From Hahella sp. KA22 (GTDB lineage: Bacteria; Pseudomonadota; Gammaproteobacteria; Pseudomonadales; Oleiphilaceae): a DNA stretch of 64,000 bases. The stretch is taken from positions 2,311,501 to 2,375,500 of the forward strand of contig NZ_CP035490.1 in the NCBI RefSeq assembly GCF_004135205.1. The letters run 5' to 3'. Shown in pieces: positions 9,467 through 18,689 of the stretch. Within the stretch, counting starts at the first letter, position 1; each line of letters begins with the position of its first letter. A program made the translations under genes and the position numbers. Under the pieces are notes generated by a model. That model worked only from the letters and a program-made list of their open reading frames with translations. It was not told the DNA's origin and did not search any database.

Positions 9467-10082
9467 AGTCTGCGTTCGTCTAACTGTTTGATGTATATCT
9501 AAGTTTGGCAGTAAACCACCAATCTCGCTAACTTTTGCCGAAAAATGTGCGGACGGGGTTGAGCCGCACCTGATTCAGCGACTTTTTCGACAGACAGCAA
9601 ACCTTGCGAAAAGCCGGACTAGGGCAAGGTCTACTTCAACTTAAATGATTTTTGTGAGCAATTTAAAAATGTAACAACAAGCTACTTTTTGCATCGCAAG
9701 GGGGTTTTCAACGGTTTATGGCGATTCAAATTTCACTTCGATAATGCTTATTCGTAAACATCTTTTGGACTTAGCCATGGTCCTGGCGGCGGGGTTGGTT
9801 ATATGATGGCGCTGCGGCTCTCCCGAAACTCTTGCCAAGGCGTGGAGTAATTAACGGGATGAGCGCAGCGCTCCGCGCCGGAGCGTTCGCAGCGGTGTCA
9901 GGCGTTCAAGCAGGAAATGGAACCGTCCAAAGGCGAAGGGCTATGGTCGCAGGGATCGGAGGTCAGGATCTTATGCGTGTAAGCGAAGCATGCAGTTCCC
10001 CCTTCGCGACGCCCTGATAAAGGGATGGACGGCGAATATAAGGAAATAGCGGCGATCGCAATGATCGCTGTGGAGAAGGAAA
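9467..10082. other. long intergenic region between regulator and secreted-protein gene
   Basis: 616 bases without a convincing gene. The half near the regulator is AT-rich and could hold the divergent promoters. The half near 10083 is GC-richer and full of complementary segments (see the leader entry). A 61-codon ORF at 9832-10017 is explained by this structured stretch and has no good ribosome site. Confidence 0.6.
9805..10070 (+). promoter_or_regulatory. candidate structured RNA leader
   Basis: Complementary blocks seen by eye: GCGCTGC (9809-9815) with GCAGCGC (9865-9871), extended inward by GCTC/GAGC and TCCCG/CGGGA; a hairpin at 9868-9886; GCGAAGGG (9933-9940) with CCCTTCGC (10000-10007); CCGTCC (9923-9928) with GGACGG (10027-10032); TCAGGCGT (9898-9905) with ACGCCCTGA (10009-10017). 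The last two pairings cross, so they would form a pseudoknot or be alternatives. A small GCGATC/GATCGC hairpin (about 10051-10068) sits just before the GGAGAAGGA ribosome site. It matches no riboswitch class that I recognise. Confidence 0.45.
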
Positions 10083-12212
10083 ATGAAATTAATAAGGACT
10101 TTTAAGCGAGAAACAGGATGTAAGCTTCATTTAGGTGTGGCCCTTTTTGCGCTGTTGACGGCCTTTGCTCTTCCAACTCTGGCGGAGATCAATTTTTACC
10201 CGCCTGTAAACCTGTCCTATTCAGACGGTTTGAGTTTTAACCCCAGTCTGGTGACCCAGGGCGAAAATCTCTTTGTGACCTGGGACGATAACAGTTCCGG
10301 CGTGAAGGAAGTGATGTTCGCGCGCTCTCGCGATAAAGGCGAAAACTACACGTCGGCGAAGCAGCTGTCGTCGCCCTCAGGGCAGTCCAGCGCGCCGGAT
10401 GTCGCGGTGGACTCTCGCGGTCGCGTGCATGTGGTGTGGCAGGACACCTTGTACGGCGCCTCTACGATCCTTTATGTGCGTTCGGAAGACGGCGGCAAGA
10501 CCTTTACTCCGGCTGTCAGCCTGTCTGGAGATGACAGCGCGTCTGTGCGGGCGGACATTCTGGTGGACTCGGCGAACGTGATCTATGTGGCCTGGACCGA
10601 CACCGGAACGGAAGAAGTGATAGTGACCCAGAGCGTGGACAGCGGCGCCAGCTTTCAGCAGGTCGCCAGAATCAAAGCTAACTTTGTCTCCAGCGTGCGC
10701 ATGGCGGCGGGCGGCGATCGGCGTATCCACGTGGCCTGGACCAATGCGCAGAATGTCTATCATATGTACTCCAGAAACGGCGGACGCAGTTTTTCTCAGC
10801 CGGTGAGTATTTCCGCTAGCAGTGCGGTGTCGTCTTCTGTATCGCTGGCGGCGGACGCGGGCAGCAATGTCTACATCGGCTGGAGTGAGCAAATCAACGA
10901 TGAGGCGGAGATCTATGTGGCGCGCTCCGAGGACGGCGGGCAGCACTTTGCGCCGCCTGGCAACATCAGCCGTAACCCAGGCGCTTCGATCGGTCCGGAC
11001 TTAACCACCGATGCTGAGGGAGTGCTGTACGTCGTGTGGCAGGATACGACGCCTGGCAATTACGAAGCGATGTTTGCTTATTCCTCCGACAGAGCGCTGA
11101 CTTTCTCTTCCGCCGCCAACATCTCTCCCAGCGAACTGGGCTCTCTGGTGACCAAGGTCGCGGTCAATGAGTCCGGCGGCATATTCGTCGCCTGGGACGA
11201 TAATCGCAGTGGGAATTTTGAGATTATCGTGGCGCGAGGGATGCAGGGCTTGGCGGCGATCAAGAACGCCACCGCCAAGCCGTCCCCCTTCAGTCCGAAC
11301 GGGGACGGCGCCAACGATACGTTGAGAGTGCGCGCCGACTTCACTGCTCCGCTGCAATGGGAAGCCTCCGTTCTCACATCTGAGAATGAACCTGTGAACG
11401 TGTTTCGCGGTAACGGGGAACTTTTCGATTTAACGTGGGACGGCCTCGACCACAATGGCGTAGTGACCCCTGACGGCTCCTATCGTTTCCTGATTACAGG
11501 CGTAGACGTGGACGGCGTGGCGGCGGCGCCGGCGGAGGTGTATTTCAGCGTGAATACCGTATCGGATTCGGAACCGCCGCAATTGTTGAGCTACGAGTCC
11601 AACTATGCGGAATTTGGTCCGGACGGCGATGGGCGGCGTGATAGCGTTGCGCTAAAAGCGAGCTTCAATAAAAGTCTCGACTGGACGCTCAGCTATCAAA
11701 ACCGCGATGGCGTGGAGCTGTTCCGTCAACAAGGCAGCGGCGTTTCCCTGGACAAGCAGTGGGACGGCCGTGATTTCAGTGGAATCACTGTTGCGGATGA
11801 CCGTTATGTGATTGCGCTGTCCGCCACGGACACCCAGGGAATCAGTGTGAACGGTGAGTTGCGGGTGATTGTGGACACGGTGGCACCGCAATGGGCCAAT
11901 ATCAGTGTGACGCCCGAGGTGATCACCCCCAACGGCGATCAATCCAATGACAAGGCGCGGCTGGAGTTCGACCTCAATGAAGGCGCATTGACGACGGTGT
12001 ACGTCTATGAGGCGCGGGGCGGCTCTCTGGTGCGGGAGTTGTATCGGGAGCCGTTGATTGGCGAGCGTCATGTTGTGATTGACTGGGATGGACGCTCCGG
12101 CACGGGAAGTGTCGTGGCGCCGGGAAAGTATATCTTTAAAGTATGGATGCGGGATTACGCGGCCAATCGCTCGGAGCCCTATCCGGTTGTAGCGGGCGTC
12201 ACAGTGAGATAG
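10083..12212 (+). CDS. secreted beta-propeller-like / FlgD-Ig repeat protein
   Basis: A 709-residue exported protein with a signal peptide (about residues 1-34). Residues 40-390 hold six or seven similar units of roughly 50 residues with sialidase-type motifs (S-DGG-xF and VxWxD), suggesting a beta-propeller. The C-terminal 310 residues contain three FlgD-type Ig modules, each opening with an aspartate-rich loop (SPNGDGANDT, GPDGDGRRDS, TPNGDQSNDK) typical of calcium-binding turns. No catalytic sialidase residues are evident, so adhesion or matrix binding is more likely than hydrolysis (inference). The start has a strong GGAGAAGGA site. It is divergent from the FecR/CHASE2 triad, with a long leader. 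Confidence 0.8.
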   Translation: MKLIRTFKRETGCKLHLGVALFALLTAFALPTLAEINFYPPVNLSYSDGLSFNPSLVTQGENLFVTWDDNSSGVKEVMFARSRDKGENYTSAKQLSSPSGQSSAPDVAVDSRGRVHVVWQDTLYGASTILYVRSEDGGKTFTPAVSLSGDDSASVRADILVDSANVIYVAWTDTGTEEVIVTQSVDSGASFQQVARIKANFVSSVRMAAGGDRRIHVAWTNAQNVYHMYSRNGGRSFSQPVSISASSAVSSSVSLAADAGSNVYIGWSEQINDEAEIYVARSEDGGQHFAPPGNISRNPGASIGPDLTTDAEGVLYVVWQDTTPGNYEAMFAYSSDRALTFSSAANISPSELGSLVTKVAVNESGGIFVAWDDNRSGNFEIIVARGMQGLAAIKNATAKPSPFSPNGDGANDTLRVRADFTAPLQWEASVLTSENEPVNVFRGNGELFDLTWDGLDHNGVVTPDGSYRFLITGVDVDGVAAAPAEVYFSVNTVSDSEPPQLLSYESNYAEFGPDGDGRRDSVALKASFNKSLDWTLSYQNRDGVELFRQQGSGVSLDKQWDGRDFSGITVADDRYVIALSATDTQGISVNGELRVIVDTVAPQWANISVTPEVITPNGDQSNDKARLEFDLNEGALTTVYVYEARGGSLVRELYREPLIGERHVVIDWDGRSGTGSVVAPGKYIFKVWMRDYAANRSEPYPVVAGVTVR

Positions 12213-12272
12213 GGGGTGCTCGCTCCGCTCGTCGAATGCGGCGGAGTGGTTTATAGTGTAGTCATTATCTAC

Positions 12273-12295
12273 GCCGCGACGGGTCCCGTCGCGGC
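12273..12295. terminator. GC-rich palindrome, possible terminator
   Basis: Perfect 11-base arms (GCCGCGACGGG / CCCGTCGCGGC) around a single base, 60 bases after the secreted-protein gene and 35 bases before the BolA-like gene. There is no T-tract, so an intrinsic terminator is uncertain; it could also be a protein-binding or REP-like element. Confidence 0.4.
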
Positions 12296-12329
12296 GGCTT
12301 GCTGTCTAATCCTATCTGCTGAATAAAAT

Positions 12330-12653
12330 ATGAAAATCCAGATCTCTGTTGAGAATAAGTTAAAAGAGGCTTTCACTCCGACGCACCTGGAGGTGATCAA
12401 TGAAAGCCATATGCACAGCGTTCCTCCCAATTCAGAAACCCACTTCAAAGTGGTGCTGGTGACGCCGCAGTTTACGGACATGCGTTCCGTACAACGGCAT
12501 CAGAAGGTGTATGCGGTGCTGGGAGAGTTGATGCAACAGGGCATTCACGCGCTGGCGCTGCACACATTCACCCCACAGGAATGGCTGGAAAAAGGCCAGG
12601 CCCCGGACTCGCCCAACTGCATGGGCGGCAGCAAAAAAGCCAAAACGGAGTAG
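12330..12653 (+). CDS. BolA-family protein
   Basis: A 107-residue protein of the BolA fold. The core reads as family-typical, with HLEVINESHMH (the loop and histidine region), HFKVVLVTPQF, and a helix beginning RSVQRHQKVYAVL that matches the BolA RHRxVY pattern. BolA proteins partner with monothiol glutaredoxins in iron-sulfur handling and some bind DNA; which role applies here is not shown. The C-terminus extends with a Lys-rich tail and one cysteine. The gene ends eight bases before the yciO start, so the two probably form an operon. Confidence 0.87.
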   Translation: MKIQISVENKLKEAFTPTHLEVINESHMHSVPPNSETHFKVVLVTPQFTDMRSVQRHQKVYAVLGELMQQGIHALALHTFTPQEWLEKGQAPDSPNCMGGSKKAKTE

Positions 12654-12661
12654 GGCGGTCA

Positions 12662-13279
12662 ATGAGCCAGTTTTTCCAGATTCATCAAGATAACCCGCAG
12701 GCCCGTCTGGTTCGTCAGGCGGTGGAAATCATCCACAACGGGGGCGTTATCGTTTACCCCACGGATTCCGGCTATGCGCTGGGGTGCGCCATTGGCGATA
12801 AAAGCGCAGCTGACCGCATCAAGAGCATTCGTCGCTTGGACGATAAGCATAACTTTACCCTGGTGTGCCGGGACTTGAGCGACATCTCCACCTACGCCAA
12901 GGTGGATAACAGTACGTATCGCCTGTTGAAAAATCACACCCCCGGCGCCTATACCTTCATTTTAACGGCGACTTCGGAAGTGCCGCGCCGGCTGCTGCAT
13001 CCGAAACGACGGCAGATCGGCATTCGGGTGCCTGATAACCGCATTGCGCAGGCGCTGCTTGAAGAGCTGGGCGAGCCGCTGATGAGTTCTACGCTGATTA
13101 TGCCTGGCGAAGAAATGCCAATGACCGATCCTTATGAGATCCGCCAGATGCTGGAGCATGCAGTGGATCTGATCATTGACGGCGGTTTCTGCGGTATGGA
13201 GCCCACATCGGTAGTCGATCTGACCGACGATGCGCCGGTAATCCTAAGGGAAGGCGCAGGCGATATCTCCGGCTTCTGA
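12662..13279 (+). CDS. yciO: YciO, Sua5/YrdC/YciO-family protein
   Basis: A 205-residue protein closely resembling E. coli YciO along its length, including the opening MSQFFQIH, GGVIVYPTDSGYALGC, NFTLVCRDLS, KNHTPGAYTFIL and VDLTDDAPVILREG. The family shares the fold of the threonylcarbamoyl-AMP synthase used for tRNA t6A; YciO itself is usually considered a weaker or functionally distinct relative. The ATG at 12662 gives the family-typical N-terminus; an upstream in-frame ATG at 12581 lies inside the BolA-like gene and is not likely to be used. Confidence 0.92.
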   Translation: MSQFFQIHQDNPQARLVRQAVEIIHNGGVIVYPTDSGYALGCAIGDKSAADRIKSIRRLDDKHNFTLVCRDLSDISTYAKVDNSTYRLLKNHTPGAYTFILTATSEVPRRLLHPKRRQIGIRVPDNRIAQALLEELGEPLMSSTLIMPGEEMPMTDPYEIRQMLEHAVDLIIDGGFCGMEPTSVVDLTDDAPVILREGAGDISGF

Positions 13280-13315
13280 ATGAATGCGCCGCCGGAATCC
13301 CGGCGGCGCCTCGCA

Positions 13316-13930
13316 TCAACTGATCGAGATGGAGAAGGCGGAGCCGGAATTTGCGGTCATTTCCGCAGCGGCTGACCCCATTTTGTGGAAGCGCTGCACG
13401 ATGTCCTGCAGGGAATTGTTCTGCGGATTGGAGGAAAGCAGCGAACTGAACAGTGAGTTGTCGCCGCCGTAGGCATTCTGCAGACGCATGACGTTCTGAA
13501 CGTAATCCAGTGCGGGCTTCTGATTGCTCAGGCGCACGAACGTTTGCTTGATATCCGGGTTGCGGTTGATATCCGCTTCAATCTTCTGCTTGGCTTCCGT
13601 CGGAATGGCGCCTGAAATTTCCAGCGCGCCGGTCTCGCTGCGACCCAGGCGAACCTGTCCGCGTACGCTGGCGACGCCATACTCGGCAAGCTTTTGCCTG
13701 AGGGTCTGCTGTACAAAGGCAGTATCTTGCCCGACGCCTTGTTGGAACTCTTTGATCATGACCCGGGGACGGGAGCTTTGTTCCTGCTGCTGGCCCGACA
13801 GGGTCACGGTTCCTGGCTCAGGAAGATTGTCCATGGCCGCGCCGGCTTTTGTCTGCTGGGCGGCGGTGGGCTGTTTCAGGCCTTCGTACGCCTGATTTCC
13901 GTATTCAAATAAAGTGCGAATTAAACCCAT
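13316..13930 (-). CDS. conserved-looking hypothetical protein
   Basis: A 204-residue soluble protein of no family I recognise. I chose the ATG at 13930, preceded by AAGG at proper distance, rather than the first in-frame start at 13981. It has no signal peptide or membrane segment. The N-terminal third is Gln/Ala/Pro-rich and probably disordered; the middle (about residues 75-145) predicts alternating helix and strand; the tail is Ser/Asn-rich. It is convergent with yciO (stop codons about 37 bases apart). Confidence 0.6.
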   Translation of the reverse strand: MGLIRTLFEYGNQAYEGLKQPTAAQQTKAGAAMDNLPEPGTVTLSGQQQEQSSRPRVMIKEFQQGVGQDTAFVQQTLRQKLAEYGVASVRGQVRLGRSETGALEISGAIPTEAKQKIEADINRNPDIKQTFVRLSNQKPALDYVQNVMRLQNAYGGDNSLFSSLLSSNPQNNSLQDIVQRFHKMGSAAAEMTANSGSAFSISIS

Positions 13931-14103
13931 GACGGCTACCTTGTTATCTCTGAGTGCGTTTTTTCCGACATTGGAAAGCACGTATTCCTGACATATTCAG
14001 AACTTATTCAAATGCTGTGCCAGCATTGCTCCGGGAATCCAACATGACGAACGGGGCGCTATTGGCTAACATGGTCGCCTGATTGACGACTCAGAGTAGT
14101 TAA

Positions 14104-15555
14104 ATGGCTGACACCTTTTATTGGTACGATTTCGAGACCTGGGGCGCAGATCCCCGCAGAGACAGACCCTCACAGTTTGCGGGCGTTCGCACGGACTTGG
14201 ATCTCAACCCCATCGAAGAGCCGCTGGTGATGTATTGCAAGCCGGCGGAAGACGTATTGCCGCAACCGGAAGCCTGCCTGATCACCGGCATCACACCGCA
14301 GAAGGCGCTGTCGGAGGGCGTGAGCGAGGCGGAGTTTATCCGTCTGATCCACGAGCAGTTTTCGCGTCCGGGAACCTGTGTGGTTGGCTACAACAGCATC
14401 CGCTTCGACGACGAAGTCACCCGCAATACGCTATATCGCAACTTCTACGATCCATACAGCCGGGAATGGCGAAACGGCAACTCCCGTTGGGACGTTATCG
14501 ACATGGTGCGGCTTACCTACGCCATGCGGCCCGAGGGCATAAACTGGCCTAGGAACGCGGAGGGCGTCCCCAGTTTTCGCCTGGAAGAGTTGACCAAGGC
14601 CAATGGAGTGACGCATGAGGCGGCGCATGACGCCATGTCCGACGTGTACGCCACCATCGCCGTGGCGCGTCTGATCAAGACGGCGCAACCCAAGTTGTAT
14701 GACTACGTGCTTGGCCATCGCAATAAGAAAGTTCTGGAAGGGTTGGTGGATATCGAACGCATGAAGCCCCTGTTTCATGTCTCCTCCAAGTTCCCCGCGG
14801 CAATGGGCTGTTGCGCCATGGTGGCGCCCATCGCGCGTCATCCAACTAATCCCAACGGCGTGATCGTTTATGATTTGCGCGCCGATCCATCCACTTGGAC
14901 GCACTTGCCGGTGGAGAAGATTCGAGAGCGCATTTTCACCTCAAATGAGGACCTTCCTGAAGGCGCGGAGCGTATCCCGCTGAAAGTCGTGCATCTGAAC
15001 AAATGCCCGATTCTGGTGGAGAGCAAAATTCTCAAGACCATGGACCCGGAAAGATTGCGCGGTTTCCAGCTGGACGGCGACAAGTTGAGATCGCACCTGC
15101 AGGCGTTGCGACAGGTAGCGAATATTCAGCAACTGGTGGCGGAAGTGTTCAACGAGCCTATGGATGACAGCGAAACCGATCCGGACCTGATGCTCTACAG
15201 TGGCGGCTTTTTCAGTAACAACGATCGCGAGCTGATGACGTTTATTCATGAGCAGTCGCCGGAAGTGCTGGGGGAGCTGGAACTGCCTTTTGAAGATCCG
15301 CGGCTGCAGGAGATGCTCTTCCGTTATCGGGCGAGAAACTTTCCTGGCACGCTGAATGAAGAAGAAATGGAGAAATGGGAGCGGTATCGCTATCACCGTT
15401 TAGCGGGGGAATCCAGCGGCGCCTCAATCAGCTTTCAGGCGTATTTCAAGAAGCTGGAGCAGCTCGCCGCTAACCCGGATATCACGCCGTTTCAGTTGTC
15501 CATTCTTCAGGATCTGCACTTATACGGTGAGTCCATTATTCCCATGGACTTCTGA
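14104..15555 (+). CDS. sbcB: exodeoxyribonuclease I
   Basis: A 483-residue 3'-5' single-strand DNA exonuclease of the DEDDh class, length typical of the family. Exo motif I is YDFETWG (Asp and Glu), motif II lies in VVGYNSIRFDDE, and motif III in HDAMSDV. The family-typical segments RDRPSQFAGVRTD and GMHVSSKFPA-like (FHVSSKFPAAMGC) are present, followed by the SH3-like and helical C-terminal domains. It digests single strands during recombination and mismatch repair in the cytoplasm. It is a single-gene unit, ended by a hairpin shared with the convergent protease gene. Confidence 0.95.
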   Translation: MADTFYWYDFETWGADPRRDRPSQFAGVRTDLDLNPIEEPLVMYCKPAEDVLPQPEACLITGITPQKALSEGVSEAEFIRLIHEQFSRPGTCVVGYNSIRFDDEVTRNTLYRNFYDPYSREWRNGNSRWDVIDMVRLTYAMRPEGINWPRNAEGVPSFRLEELTKANGVTHEAAHDAMSDVYATIAVARLIKTAQPKLYDYVLGHRNKKVLEGLVDIERMKPLFHVSSKFPAAMGCCAMVAPIARHPTNPNGVIVYDLRADPSTWTHLPVEKIRERIFTSNEDLPEGAERIPLKVVHLNKCPILVESKILKTMDPERLRGFQLDGDKLRSHLQALRQVANIQQLVAEVFNEPMDDSETDPDLMLYSGGFFSNNDRELMTFIHEQSPEVLGELELPFEDPRLQEMLFRYRARNFPGTLNEEEMEKWERYRYHRLAGESSGASISFQAYFKKLEQLAANPDITPFQLSILQDLHLYGESIIPMDF

Positions 15556-15610
15556 TCCTGGACGGCGCCATAGCCACGGCGCCTGACTCTTGCCAGTGGA
15601 TAGCGTAACG

Positions 15611-15641
15611 AAAAAGGCCCGCATGATGCGGGTCTTTTTTT
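15611..15641. terminator. bidirectional intrinsic terminator
   Basis: Hairpin with arms GGCCCGCA-like / TGCGGGTC flanked by A5 on one side and T7 on the other. It lies between the convergent sbcB and M16 protease genes and can serve both. Confidence 0.85.
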
Positions 15642-15669
15642 ATTGGAGCGGGTTTCGCTGCAGAGTCTG

Positions 15670-18567
15670 TCAGTATTTGGCTCGAAGCGGAAACAGCTTG
15701 TTTGCGTTGAGCCAGCTCTCTTTGTCCTTCAACGGCTCCGCTTTTCCGGGACGCCAGTGTACGCCGTTCTTGTCGCCATCGGTGACCACCAGCAGCGCGC
15801 TCTTATCTGTCACAAACTGCCTGTCGAAGTAGTTCGCCAGCTGATCAAGGCTGAGTTTGTCCACTTCGCTGGCGATCTGGTTCAGGGTGTCGAACTGCTC
15901 ATTGCCAACGTCAATTTCCGTCCAGAACCGGTCGGAGCGCTGCTCCAGGGTTTGATCTTTCTCCATCAGGCGCGCCTTCAACGCCGCCTTGTGTTTCTCA
16001 AACTCCGCTTCAGGCAGCAGACGCAACTCTTTCGCAAAACGCGCGATGAAGTTCTCGGTGGCGGTGTGGATTTGCTTTGGCGTGTGCGACGGAGATTGCA
16101 CGATAAAAGCCAGAGCTGGCGTATCCAGCAGCGTATAAGGCGTGGCGAACACAACATAGCCCATCTGCGCTTCTGTGCGGATATCGTTGTAGTATTCCGG
16201 GGAAATGATCTGTGCGATCAAACCGAACGCGGCGCGGTCCGCATAGGTTTTTCCTGGGCCCTGGACATAATACAGGTAGGCGGAGTCCTGGTGCGGTGTG
16301 CTGATCTCTTTAAACCAGTCGCCGCCTTGAATGTCCACCACGGCGCTTTTCTGCACATTGACGATATTGGCGCCGGCCATTAGTTGTGTTTCCACTACTT
16401 TGGCGGCGTGCAGCGCCTGCTCACGGGAGATATTGCCGTGGGCGAGCGCGACCAGATTGATATCCTTGAGCGCAGTGGGCGCGAACGCGCGCACGTCATC
16501 CAGCGTGATCTTTTTCAGCGCTTCAATCTGTTGTTGTTCCGTCCAGTAAGGTTGCAGCAACCAAGTCCGCGCTTCTGACGCAAGGCGCTCAAAAGGTTTG
16601 TCCTGAATCGCATTTTTCAGGTCGCGCAACATATCTTTCTTGAACTGATTGAAGCGGTCTTCGCGCAGTTCAGGATGCTTTAACGTAGTCAGAATCCGTT
16701 CCAGCAGCACGGGTTGTTTGTCGCTGAAGCCGTCGATGCGAAGCGTTATACCGCGCAAATGCTTGTAGAGCTTGAAATCCAGCCCGGCGAGGTAGGCGGG
16801 GTAGGAGTATTCGCTTAACTCGTCCCGGGCCAGGGAGATAAACAGCTCCGTCAGCGCCTGATCTCTCGGGCTCTTGTTGGCCAGCGGCGAGCGAATACTC
16901 AAGTAGAAGCTGGATTTGGGAGAGTCGAAAGACAGGTCTTTAGCGAACCAGACCTCATATCCCGGATGCTCATAGATCTTCTCGGGCACGGTCATGTCCG
17001 GGCCGGCCAGCAAGTCGAGATCGTCTGGTATGAATTCATTGGGCCCCGGCAGATGAATGGCGGCCTGTTGATCCGGTGAGCGGATCTCGGCGTCTTCCTC
17101 TGTGGAGAAAGCGCGCACGCTGTAGGGCGTCTCGTACCAACGCTCAGTTTTATCGGTGGCGACTTCAGGCGCGGACAGCACCGCCAGCATATTTTCCGGG
17201 CTCAAGCGATCGGCGAATTCTTTCAGCACCTTGGCGTCGTAGTCGTCCATGGCGTAAGGCGCGCGCAGCACTTGCTCAGGAGAGTGATCCTGCAGGCGTC
17301 CGGCCAGACTGCTCACATAGTGAATGGGCGCGGCCTGATCCTGGAAGCGATAGGCGATATCCAGCATCTTCGCCTGCTCCTGGAAGCGCCATTCTTCAAT
17401 ACCCTGTTGCTTGATCAGGTTGATGTAAGTGAATACGTCACGGACAACTTTGATCCAATTCTTTTGGCCTTTCTCGGTCAGAGTGATGGAGACGCTGACT
17501 ACGGAGCTGTCTTCCTCGCTGGTGAACAGGCCGGAAGACAGACCCTCCGCCAGATTCTGCTGTTTCAACCAGGAAAGCAGACTGCCTTCGCCTTCGTGAC
17601 CGATGAGGTTGGTCAGGTAATACACCGGTTTGGCGTGGTAATAAGGCTCAATCGGCGGCGCTTCAAACATCAAGTGTAACGAGCGCTTTTCTTTGATCGG
17701 TTTGACGGACAACAGTGTCGGCGCTGCGCCGGGTTTGAATAGCGGAGGCCGTTTCTGGTTGTGCTCGATGTCGCGCTTTTTCACGCCGCTGAACTTTTCC
17801 TTCACCCAGGCTTCCATCGTGTCCAATGGCTCTTTGCCATAGACGGTCAGCTTCATGATGTCCGCGGAGTAGTGTTGCTCGTAAAACTTGAGCAGTGCGT
17901 CGCGGACGTCTTCGCCAGGACGGTCAGCCAGGGTTTCCAGATTGCCGACGGCGAACTTGGCCATGGGGTGGTCCGGATTGATGGCCTGTTTGACCGCAGC
18001 GAAAAAGCGGCGACTGTCTTCCCGCAGTTTTGAGGTGTACTCCGAATGTACGGCATTCTTCTCACGCTCAACATAGGCTTCGGAAAACAAAGGCGCGACA
18101 AACTGCTGGCTGAAACGGTCCAGCGCTGGCTCCAGCGCGTCGGCGTCCACGTCGAAGAAATAGTTGGTGTGATCGAAAGCGGTGAAGGCGTTGTGAGAGC
18201 CGCCATGCTGGTTGATAAAAGACTGGTATTCGTCAGGCTGGGGGTACTTTTCCGTTCCCAGAAACAGCATGTGCTCCAGGAAGTGCGCCAGCCCCTCCCG
18301 ACCGACTGGATCGGCTCCGCTGCCCACGTCCACATCTATCGCGGCGGCGGCTTTATCGGTTTCCGGGTCGGATATCAACAGCGCCTGTAAACCGTTGTCC
18401 AGCGTGACAGCCCGATATAGTCGCTTGTCATTCGGGCTTTTGGCTATGTTGTTGTTCACTGAGGGCATAGTGTTAGGACTTTTATTGAGAACGCTGCAAG
18501 CGGAAATAAAACTAAAAACCAGGATCAAAGTGCCGGCGGCTGCAACGCTAAGGGTTCTTGATCGCAT
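15670..18567 (-). CDS. M16-family (pitrilysin/insulinase-like) protease lipoprotein
   Basis: A 965-residue zinc protease, the size of pitrilysin. A lipoprotein signal ends at Cys24 (FISAC). The inverted zinc motif HFLEH is at residues 95-99 with the distal Glu in AVHSEYTSK, so the catalytic half is intact. The other M16 domains follow, ending with an intact C-terminal half. The family degrades peptides inside a closed chamber; the lipobox suggests this copy is membrane-attached on the periplasmic side rather than freely soluble like E. coli PtrA. Convergent with sbcB. Confidence 0.92.
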   Translation of the reverse strand: MRSRTLSVAAAGTLILVFSFISACSVLNKSPNTMPSVNNNIAKSPNDKRLYRAVTLDNGLQALLISDPETDKAAAAIDVDVGSGADPVGREGLAHFLEHMLFLGTEKYPQPDEYQSFINQHGGSHNAFTAFDHTNYFFDVDADALEPALDRFSQQFVAPLFSEAYVEREKNAVHSEYTSKLREDSRRFFAAVKQAINPDHPMAKFAVGNLETLADRPGEDVRDALLKFYEQHYSADIMKLTVYGKEPLDTMEAWVKEKFSGVKKRDIEHNQKRPPLFKPGAAPTLLSVKPIKEKRSLHLMFEAPPIEPYYHAKPVYYLTNLIGHEGEGSLLSWLKQQNLAEGLSSGLFTSEEDSSVVSVSITLTEKGQKNWIKVVRDVFTYINLIKQQGIEEWRFQEQAKMLDIAYRFQDQAAPIHYVSSLAGRLQDHSPEQVLRAPYAMDDYDAKVLKEFADRLSPENMLAVLSAPEVATDKTERWYETPYSVRAFSTEEDAEIRSPDQQAAIHLPGPNEFIPDDLDLLAGPDMTVPEKIYEHPGYEVWFAKDLSFDSPKSSFYLSIRSPLANKSPRDQALTELFISLARDELSEYSYPAYLAGLDFKLYKHLRGITLRIDGFSDKQPVLLERILTTLKHPELREDRFNQFKKDMLRDLKNAIQDKPFERLASEARTWLLQPYWTEQQQIEALKKITLDDVRAFAPTALKDINLVALAHGNISREQALHAAKVVETQLMAGANIVNVQKSAVVDIQGGDWFKEISTPHQDSAYLYYVQGPGKTYADRAAFGLIAQIISPEYYNDIRTEAQMGYVVFATPYTLLDTPALAFIVQSPSHTPKQIHTATENFIARFAKELRLLPEAEFEKHKAALKARLMEKDQTLEQRSDRFWTEIDVGNEQFDTLNQIASEVDKLSLDQLANYFDRQFVTDKSALLVVTDGDKNGVHWRPGKAEPLKDKESWLNANKLFPLRAKY

Positions 18568-18689
18568 AACTTAAGGCCATTTACTGAGTATAGGTGTTTT
18601 GCGGGATAAATTGGCGGGCCGTTGCAGTCTTTTGCTATGCCGGCGAAGCCAATATCCGGTTAGCTTAGACACGCCCGCCAAGACTTTGT

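Noticed and set aside
9832-10017. 61-residue ORF in the leader of the secreted repeat protein
   Set aside because: No ribosome site, composition fits paired RNA segments, and it looks like no protein; the structured-RNA reading explains it better.
15643-16383. 246-residue plus-strand ORF
   Set aside because: Antisense to the M16 protease coding sequence; a shadow of its codon bias.
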